NCBI GenBank assembly: GCA_022647565.1 | Contig: JALCLA010000008.1 | Location: 1 to 47,117, forward strand | Reading direction: 5' to 3' | Source: Chiayiivirga sp. | GTDB lineage: Bacteria; Pseudomonadota; Gammaproteobacteria; Xanthomonadales; Xanthomonadaceae | DNA: 47,117 bases | Shown here: one piece after another, positions 41,828-47,117 of the stretch | Layout: each line of letters starts with the position of its first letter | Numbering within the stretch: the stretch's first letter is position 1 | Program-made: the position numbers and the translations under genes | The notes under the pieces: generated by a model | Databases searched by the model: none | Seen by the model: the letters and a program-made list of their open reading frames with translations, nothing else | What the model was told of the DNA's origin: nothing

Positions 41828-43102
41828 TCACACTCCCGGAACGATCACCAGCACCCCGAGCGCACGCCCGCTGTCGCGCAAGCCGGCGGCAAGGCGCTGC
41901 AAGGCCAGCACCGCGGCTTCGGCATCTCGCCGTTCGCGGCTGTCGGGGGTGCTGACGAGGATGCGATCGAAGGGATCATGCAGGGCCGCGATGCGGCGTT
42001 CGGCCTCGGCGAAACGCGCCTCCATCTCGAGCGCGAGGCGCGGATCGAGGCTGCGGATCGTGGCGGCGATGGAAGCCGCTTCACCGCGTCCGTAGTAGAC
42101 CCGCTTGATCCCGGCCAGTCCCCAGACGAAATCCTGCCAGGTGCTGTCGGAAAAGCACGATTGCTCGTCTTCCTGCGAGCCCGAGTCGAGCGCGACGGCC
42201 AGCCGTTCCGAGGCCAGTTCGTGGCCCGCCAGCAGGGCCGGCCCGGTCAGTATCCGGCCCACCGCCTCGTGCGGCTCCAGCGCGAGGAATTCGCGCGCGT
42301 AGCCGTTGCCTGCGTCGCGTTGCCACTGCGCGGCGAGCCAGTCCAGATCCTCCACCAGCAACGCGGCCAGCAGGCGCAGGTATTCGCGGCGCCGTTCGTG
42401 GGCTTTCCCGCCTGCCACGAAGTCAGCCAGAGGCCGCGCACCCGGACCGGTTCCACTGCGATCCTGGCCCCAGAGCAGGAACTCGATCGCATGCCAACCG
42501 GTGGTGACGTCGGCTTCGTCGCTGACCTGGTCACGCTCAATGATGCTGTCGCGAGTGAGATCGATGTCGAAGGCCTGAACCAAGCCCGAGCCGGCGGCGC
42601 CCTCGACATAGTCGATCACCGCTTCGTTCAGCGGCCAGGCATTGAGCCTGGGTTCCGGGCCGGCGGCACGCGTGGTGGTCTGCGGTCCGTCGATCGGGCC
42701 GTCGTAATAGCGGAAGGCTTCGGTGAGGAGATAGGGTCGTCGCGCCTGGACCCAGGCACCGCGCGCCGCCGCAAGGCTGCGATCGTCGGGTGAATCCAGC
42801 AGTGCGGTGATGGCAGCCTGCAAGCTGCGTGCGGCGGCGGCCGCATCGGCATAGGCTCGCTGCACGTTGTCGGCGTAGGCCGACTGCAAGGCGGCTCCGT
42901 CGTAGCTCGGATCGCTCGCGGCGTCGAGCATGAGCCGATACTGCGACAGCGCGCCGCCGCCTTCGCCGCCCTCGCCGCCTTCGCTGCCCAGGGCCGAGAC
43001 CGGCAGCGGTGCCAGCATCGCGGGCGCGGCCCCGGACACGGCGCTCGTGCCCAGCAGCGCACACACACCGGCACCGCTCCACACCTTCAATTGCAGCCGC
43101 AT
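41828..43102 (-). CDS. imelysin-family (M75) iron-regulated protein
   Basis: This exported 424-aa protein starts MRLQLKVWSGAGVCALLGTS, a signal peptide. The imelysin signature GWHAIEFLLWGQD (GxHxxE, residues 202-207) is complete. A Gly/Glu-rich stretch, GSEGGEGGEGGG, sits at about 39-50 before the domain. Imelysins are periplasmic or outer-membrane proteins tied to iron uptake; peptidase activity is doubtful for many. The operon with the di-heme protein and the Fur-like site 75 bp upstream support a role under iron limitation. The start at ATG 43100-43102 is preferred over the longer frame with 27 Arg-rich residues. Confidence 0.92.
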   Translation of the reverse strand: MRLQLKVWSGAGVCALLGTSAVSGAAPAMLAPLPVSALGSEGGEGGEGGGALSQYRLMLDAASDPSYDGAALQSAYADNVQRAYADAAAAARSLQAAITALLDSPDDRSLAAARGAWVQARRPYLLTEAFRYYDGPIDGPQTTTRAAGPEPRLNAWPLNEAVIDYVEGAAGSGLVQAFDIDLTRDSIIERDQVSDEADVTTGWHAIEFLLWGQDRSGTGPGARPLADFVAGGKAHERRREYLRLLAALLVEDLDWLAAQWQRDAGNGYAREFLALEPHEAVGRILTGPALLAGHELASERLAVALDSGSQEDEQSCFSDSTWQDFVWGLAGIKRVYYGRGEAASIAATIRSLDPRLALEMEARFAEAERRIAALHDPFDRILVSTPDSRERRDAEAAVLALQRLAAGLRDSGRALGVLVIVPGV

Positions 43103-43176
43103 TGGTCTTGCTCCGGTTCGCCGGCGCGGTGCGAGACCGCGCGAAAGATGGCTATTATCCGAAGCGCATCGCCGCA

Positions 43177-43195
43177 AATGCAACTAATTCTCGTT
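43177..43195. promoter_or_regulatory. Fur-box-like operator between imelysin and PKHD hydroxylase genes
   Basis: AATGCAACTAATTCTCGTT matches the palindromic Fur consensus AATGAGAATnATTCTCATT at 15 of 19 positions, counting the free centre. It lies in the 108-bp divergent gap between two genes whose relatives are iron-repressed. Binding by Fur is inferred. Confidence 0.65.
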
Positions 43196-43210
43196 TGGCC
43201 ATCCTCCGCC

Positions 43211-43882
43211 ATGAACCTGCTCTGCCTCGCCGACCTGATCGACACGCCGTTGCTGCAACGGCTGCGGACCGGCCATGCCACCTTGCCGAGCCAGGACGGA
43301 CGCAACACGGCGGGCTGGGCGGCGCGCGCGGTCAAGCACAACCTGCAACTCGATGGCAGCGATGCCCGGGTGCATGCGCTCCAGGTCGAATTGCAGCAGC
43401 ACCTCCTCGCGCATCCGCTGCTGCGGCTCTATGCCCGCCCGCACCGCGTCACCCTGCCGCTGTTCAATCGCTACCGCGTCGGCATGCAATACGGCCGCCA
43501 CGTTGACGATGCGCTGATGGGCGAACCGCCCCTGCGCACCGACCTGGCCTACACCGTGTTCCTCAGCGCGACGGCCGACTACGACGGCGGCGAACTGGTA
43601 CTGGAAGGCAGCGCCGGCGAAACCCCGATCAAGCTCGATGCCGGCGCCGCCGTGGTCTATCCCGCCGGTGCCCTGCATCGGGTCAATCCCGTGACCCGCG
43701 GCGAACGGCTCGCGGCCGTGGGGTGGATCCAGAGCCAGGTGCGCGATGCCGCGCAGCGCGAGGTGCTGTTCGATCTGGATCGCACCCGCCGCGCACTGCA
43801 CGAGCGCGAGGGCGACGGCGACGCCTTCGCCGCCTTGAGCCGCTGCAGCGGGGCCTTGCTGCGGATGTGGACGGAAGTCTGA
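43211..43882 (+). CDS. piuC: PKHD-type 2-oxoglutarate/Fe(II) hydroxylase
   Basis: This 223-aa cytoplasmic dioxygenase is of the PiuC/YbiX type. The iron ligands are H97 and D99 (GRHVDD) and H156 (GALHRV), and R166 in RGERLAAVGWIQS would bind 2-oxoglutarate. Relatives lie next to TonB-dependent siderophore receptors and are Fur-repressed; here the partner is the divergent imelysin operon. The ATG at 43211 starts 15 bp after the Fur-box-like site. An upstream in-frame ATG at 43091 would run through the operator and is rejected. The substrate is unknown. Confidence 0.93.
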   Translation: MNLLCLADLIDTPLLQRLRTGHATLPSQDGRNTAGWAARAVKHNLQLDGSDARVHALQVELQQHLLAHPLLRLYARPHRVTLPLFNRYRVGMQYGRHVDDALMGEPPLRTDLAYTVFLSATADYDGGELVLEGSAGETPIKLDAGAAVVYPAGALHRVNPVTRGERLAAVGWIQSQVRDAAQREVLFDLDRTRRALHEREGDGDAFAALSRCSGALLRMWTEV

Positions 43883-43891
43883 GCGCCGCGT

Positions 43892-44293
43892 TCAGCGCCG
43901 CTGCATCACGTGCAGCGAGCGCGGTCGCCGCCACAACAGGATGACGAACAGCAGCAGCATGCAGGGCGCGCCGTAGTAACCCATGCGCACGCCGAAGGGC
44001 AGGTTCGAGCTCAGTGTGTCCATCGCCGCCGCGGGATTGGCCAGCAGCGCCGGTTCGAGCGAGGCAAATCTCGCCTGCGCGAATTGCGTGGCGCCGGCAC
44101 CGAGGCCCGCAGCGTCCACCGCCATGCGTCCCAACGGCAGGTAGGTGCCGGCCAGCGAGACTTCACGTTGCGCACCCTGGGTGACGATCGGCCCCAGGAT
44201 CGGACTGCGCGCCAGTCCGCCCCAGAGATATGCGTCGTACAGCAGGGTCAGGACGAACAACAGTCCGGCAATGAGGTGGGCCTTGCCCTTCAT
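43892..44293 (-). CDS. membrane protein of unknown function
   Basis: I do not recognise this 133-aa protein. It has one hydrophobic helix at the N-terminus (about residues 6-25, LIAGLLFVLTLLYDAYLWGG) and one at the C-terminus (about 104-121, YYGAPCMLLLFVILLWRRP). The roughly 80 residues between them would face the periplasm. It starts 46 bp after sufT on the same strand and may be cotranscribed. It converges with the PKHD hydroxylase gene. Confidence 0.7.
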   Translation of the reverse strand: MKGKAHLIAGLLFVLTLLYDAYLWGGLARSPILGPIVTQGAQREVSLAGTYLPLGRMAVDAAGLGAGATQFAQARFASLEPALLANPAAAMDTLSSNLPFGVRMGYYGAPCMLLLFVILLWRRPRSLHVMQRR

Positions 44294-44339
44294 GCGTCCT
44301 CCACACTGTTCGCCACGGCGCCCGGCGGCGGAACCCGGT

Positions 44340-44894
44340 TCAGAACATGCCGGTTTCCAGCCGCGCCACTTCGCTCATCATGCCCTGATTCCAGGGCGGA
44401 TCGAACACCAGCTCGACGTCGGCATCGCTCACGGTGGGAATGAGTTCGAGCTTGCTTCGCACGTCCTCCACCAGCACCTCGCCCATGCCGCAACCCGGCG
44501 CAGTCAAGGTCATCTTCACCTCGATCCGGCGCGAACCGTCGTCGGCACGCTGGATCTCGCAGGCATAGACCAGGCCCAGTTCGACCACGTTGATCGGAAT
44601 CTCGGGATCGAAGCAGGTGCGCAACTGCTGCCAGGCGAGCACCTCGACGTCGGCATCGCCCGCGCCTTCGGGCAGCTCCAGCGGCTGCGGCGCTTCCTTG
44701 CCGATGGCATCGGCATCCTGCCCCGCGACCCGGAACAGGTTGCCTTCGACGAACACGGTGAAGCTGCCGCCGAGTGCCTGGGTGATGTAGCCCACGCTGC
44801 CGGCGGGCAAGGTGACGCGATCGCCCTGCGGCACGAGGACGACATCGCAATCGCGCTCGAACTTGATCGGCTCGCTGCTGCGGCTGTAGGACAT
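44340..44894 (-). CDS. sufT: iron-sulfur assembly protein SufT (DUF59/MIP18)
   Basis: SufT helps mature or insert Fe-S clusters. The 184-aa protein has an N-terminal extension with GSVGYITQALGGSFTVFVEG. The MIP18/DUF59 domain follows from about residue 85, with the motif CFDPEIPINVVELGLVYA, the conserved LTAPGCGMG and the C-terminal FDPPWNQGMMSE. These match the family closely. The other suf genes are not in the window, so it is an orphan. It is divergent from the membrane gene at 44978. Confidence 0.93.
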   Translation of the reverse strand: MSYSRSSEPIKFERDCDVVLVPQGDRVTLPAGSVGYITQALGGSFTVFVEGNLFRVAGQDADAIGKEAPQPLELPEGAGDADVEVLAWQQLRTCFDPEIPINVVELGLVYACEIQRADDGSRRIEVKMTLTAPGCGMGEVLVEDVRSKLELIPTVSDADVELVFDPPWNQGMMSEVARLETGMF

Positions 44895-44977
44895 GGGGAA
44901 GATACGAGGACGAATGGCCGCACGCTGCGGCCGCAGGTCGCTATTCTACCGCACCCCTCGAAGGCCTCGATGCGCTC

Positions 44978-45394
44978 GTGAATGCACGAACTCTGCCGGC
45001 AGCGAACCTGTGGCTTGCCCTTGCGGCCTGCGCGGTGGCTATTGTCGGCGTCGCCGCGTTCTGGGCCGCCATTTCGCTGGTACTCGGCGGCCCCTGCGGC
45101 TGGATGGCGATACTGGCCGCCCTCGACGCCGTGCTGCTGCTGCGGCTGGCAAACTGGCCGCCGGGCCGCTTGCGCATCCTCGTCGCGCTCGGCGTGCTGG
45201 CGCTGACCCTGCCGGTGGCGGGCTATTTCCTCGCCACTGTGCACATCGGGCGTGGCATGGGCCTGCGTCCGTTCGAAGCCTTGCCGCGCATGAGCCTGGA
45301 ACTCGCAAGCCTCTACCTGCGCGCCAACCTCGGTTGGGTCGAGGCCCTGTGGGCCGCGATCGCCAGCCTCGTGGCCTGGCGCGGCGCGCGCTGA
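44978..45394 (+). CDS. small membrane protein of unknown function
   Basis: This is an unrecognised 138-aa protein that begins with GTG at 44978 (MNARTLPAANLWLALAACAV). Three hydrophobic helices are visible in residues 10-87 and a fourth weak one near the C-terminus. The G/C-rich third positions support coding. It is followed after 30 bp by another membrane protein gene in the same direction, and the two may form an operon. No function can be suggested. Confidence 0.65.
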   Translation: MNARTLPAANLWLALAACAVAIVGVAAFWAAISLVLGGPCGWMAILAALDAVLLLRLANWPPGRLRILVALGVLALTLPVAGYFLATVHIGRGMGLRPFEALPRMSLELASLYLRANLGWVEALWAAIASLVAWRGAR

Positions 45395-45424
45395 GCCGGG
45401 ACGCATCGGATCGAGGCGCCACGC

Positions 45425-46024
45425 ATGACCCTCGTAACCCTGCTGCGCCACGCCTGGATGGACCTGCTCTCGGCCGCGATCTTCCTCGCCGTGTTCCTGA
45501 TGCGCGGGTACTTCGAACACGAAACCCTGTCGGCCCTGTTGCTCTGGCCGGTGCTGTTCGAGTCGATGCTGGTGTTCGCGCTGGTGCTGGCGACAATGGG
45601 CAACGGCATCACTCGCGCACCATGGCGCAATGCCTGGTTCGCCGCCGTCGCGCTGGCATTCATCGGATTGTCGTGGCTGGGCGGGCAAGGCAGCGGATTG
45701 CCCTGGCTGTGGCTGGCGGCCATTTGGCTGCTGTGGGTGCGGCTCGCGCCGCCCGTCGGCCTGCGGTGGCTGGGACCACAGCATCGCCAATGGTTGCTCA
45801 ACGACGGCATGCCGATCGCAATCATGGTGTGGATGCCGGCGTTCTTCGCCTACCTGATCCTGATCGCGATGGCTTCGGGTGACTGCACCCTCGATGCCGC
45901 GGGCGAGCGCCACTGCAAGACACCCGCCTGGACGTTTGCCGTGGTGTGGGTGCCGTACTTCGTGATCGAGGCCCTGGTGCGGGCGGGGCGCGCCGTGAAG
46001 GTGGTGTCGGGCCACCGTGCCTGA
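45425..46024 (+). CDS. multi-pass membrane protein of unknown function
   Basis: This is an unrecognised 199-aa protein with about six hydrophobic segments between residues 12 and 190. A short loop near residues 153-170 carries two Cys (GDCTLDAAGERHCK). The Cys-flanked loop could be periplasmic and disulfide-bonded. It starts with ATG at 45425, 30 bp after the previous membrane gene, and ends 17 bp from the convergent NYN-domain gene. Confidence 0.7.
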   Translation: MTLVTLLRHAWMDLLSAAIFLAVFLMRGYFEHETLSALLLWPVLFESMLVFALVLATMGNGITRAPWRNAWFAAVALAFIGLSWLGGQGSGLPWLWLAAIWLLWVRLAPPVGLRWLGPQHRQWLLNDGMPIAIMVWMPAFFAYLILIAMASGDCTLDAAGERHCKTPAWTFAVVWVPYFVIEALVRAGRAVKVVSGHRA

Positions 46025-46041
46025 TTGGTCTCGGATCGCCC

Positions 46042-46857
46042 TCAGGCCCCGATCGCGCCCTTCCTGGACGAAGGCGGGACTTTCGAAGCCTTGACGCTGA
46101 CCGTCCAGTGTCCGCCTGGCTCTTGCGTGACCAGCAATCGATCGTAGGCCCGGACCATCTCCAACAGACCGGCGTATCCAAACGCTTTCGGCGAGAAGGC
46201 CGGATCAGCTCGCTTCAGGTAGGTGCCCAGTCCACCTGCATGGACCTTTCCATCGGCCGTTTCGCTCGCCAGCAGGATGACCGCATCCAGCACGAACTGC
46301 GGCCGCTGCTTGGATGCGGCCTTCGGCCGAGCGGCCGCTGAAGGCGGTGTGGCGGCGTCCGCCTTGGATGGGACCCGCGGCCCGGCATCGAAGCCGGCCG
46401 GCTTCTGGGCATCGACCGACGCAGTTGGCCGTGCCCACTCGAAAAACTGATCGCTGGCGTTGCGCAGGGCCGCAGGCGTCTTGGGCTCGCCAACGATGCA
46501 CACCACAGCACCGCGCTCACGCAGCTTCCGGCACAGGTAGGCGAAGTCGGAGTCGCTGGTAACGAGGCAGAAGGTATCGGCGCGCGCGTCGAACAGGGCC
46601 TCCTGCGCATCGAGCGCCAGCGCGAGGTCCGAGGTGTTCTTGCCCGACGCGTACTGGAACTGCAGGCAGGGCGTGAAAGCAAGATCCACCAGCGCCTTGC
46701 GCCAGTCGCCGCTCAAGGTGCCCTGATTGCCGTAGCCGCGCCGCATGACCACCCGACCGAACTGGGCCGCCATGCGCAGCGAATACTCGAGGATGTCGGG
46801 CGAAACATTGTCGCAATCCACCAGGACTGCGACCCGCTGATCTGCCGCGAGCACCAT
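46042..46857 (-). CDS. NYN-domain (PIN-like) nuclease with C-terminal OST-HTH/LOTUS-like domain
   Basis: This 271-aa protein probably acts on RNA. The NYN domain (about residues 6-140) keeps the acidic residues of the PIN fold: D14 and D16 in VLVDCDNVS, D77 in NTSDLAL, and D102 and D104 in VTSDSDFAYL. An Ala/Pro/Lys-rich linker (about 145-185) leads to a domain at about 187-258 that resembles OST-HTH/LOTUS (DAVILLASETADGKVHAGGL and LLEMVRAYDRLLV). It starts 3 bp after the pntB stop, so it is likely read through from the transhydrogenase operon. The RNA target is unknown. Confidence 0.85.
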   Translation of the reverse strand: MVLAADQRVAVLVDCDNVSPDILEYSLRMAAQFGRVVMRRGYGNQGTLSGDWRKALVDLAFTPCLQFQYASGKNTSDLALALDAQEALFDARADTFCLVTSDSDFAYLCRKLRERGAVVCIVGEPKTPAALRNASDQFFEWARPTASVDAQKPAGFDAGPRVPSKADAATPPSAAARPKAASKQRPQFVLDAVILLASETADGKVHAGGLGTYLKRADPAFSPKAFGYAGLLEMVRAYDRLLVTQEPGGHWTVSVKASKVPPSSRKGAIGA

Positions 46858-46860
46858 TGT

Positions 46861-47117
46861 TCAGTGCCCGCCGCCCCCATCCAGGCCCTTGAGTTCGGCC
46901 AGCATCCGGCTCGCGGCTTCCTGGCCATCGGCGTAGAGCATGCGGGTGTTGGGGGCGTAGAACAGGGCGTTCTCGATGCCGGCGAAACCGGTGCCCTTGC
47001 CGCGCTTGATCACGATCACCTGCTTGGCGTCGATCACATCGAGAATCGGCATGCCGTAGATCGGCGAGGATTTGTCGGTCTTGGCAACCGGATTCACCAC
47101 GTCGTTGGCACCGATCA
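46861..47117 (-). CDS. pntB: NAD(P) transhydrogenase subunit beta, C-terminal end (runs off right edge)
   Basis: PntB holds the NADP(H)-binding domain of the proton-pumping transhydrogenase. Only the last 84 codons are visible. They read GANDVVNPVAKTDKSSPIYG, then MPILDVIDAKQVIVIKRG and FAGIENALFYAPNTRMLYAD, which match the conserved NADP-binding C-terminus very well. A start at the internal ATG 47100 is not real. The protein ends with the unusual Gly-rich GLDGGGGH. The NYN-domain gene follows after 3 bp. Confidence 0.95.
   Translation of the reverse strand, partial: IGANDVVNPVAKTDKSSPIYGMPILDVIDAKQVIVIKRGKGTGFAGIENALFYAPNTRMLYADGQEAASRMLAELKGLDGGGGH

Overview
The window is GC-rich DNA from a gammaproteobacterium, most likely of the order Xanthomonadales (Lysobacterales). 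Three things point there: the tRNA-tuf-secE-nusG-rplKAJL-rpoB block, the gene run hemA / TPR protein / lolB / ispE / tRNA-Gln / prs / rplY / pth / ychF that I associate with that order, and a set of secreted proteases with PPC and P domains like those of Lysobacter relatives. The genus cannot be fixed from sequence reading alone. No insertion sequence, prophage or CRISPR array was seen.

Layout. 1-8904 (minus strand): the transcription/translation superoperon. A sigma70-like promoter is followed by tRNA-Tyr, tRNA-Gly, tRNA-Thr, tuf, tRNA-Trp, secE, nusG, rplK, rplA, rplJ, rplL and rpoB, which runs off the left edge. As read, tuf and rplK carry small insertions that break their frames. 8924-16510 (minus): housekeeping genes for an acyl-CoA thioesterase, YchF, Pth, L25, PRPP synthetase, tRNA-Gln, IspE, LolB and a TPR protein. 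16585-20259 (plus): hemA, prfA, moaB and ppk2 in a tight run. 20275-29371 (minus): a secreted protein of unknown function, a two-gene RND efflux pump, a small Cys-Cys protein, a HEAT-repeat protein with a collagen-like linker, a candidate anti-sigma factor and an ECF sigma factor. 29664-33886 (minus): a LytS/LytTR-type two-component pair, acylphosphatase, a thioredoxin-fold protein and a YihY-type membrane protein. 33964-35438 (plus): a WrbA-like flavoprotein, a DUF2069 protein and an asparaginase-domain protein. 35541-39869 (minus): two secreted proteases of unrelated folds that share an almost identical C-terminal cassette. 40441-43882: an iron-linked cluster (di-heme oxidoreductase, imelysin, PKHD hydroxylase) around a Fur-box-like site. 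43892-47117: membrane proteins, SufT, a NYN-domain protein and the 3' end of pntB.

The observations I would look at first are: (i) the 662-bp, about 99% identical segment that gives a trypsin-fold and a subtilisin-fold protease the same C-terminal 220 residues; (ii) a 48-nt element made of two 18-nt hairpins exactly 30 nt apart, present three times and each time between a tRNA and the next coding gene; (iii) the sigma / membrane protein / HEAT-collagen / small Cys-Cys protein / RND pump array; and (iv) a 20-nt duplication of the tRNA-Tyr 3' end that resembles an attachment-site scar. I found no clear-cut new defence or mobile system.
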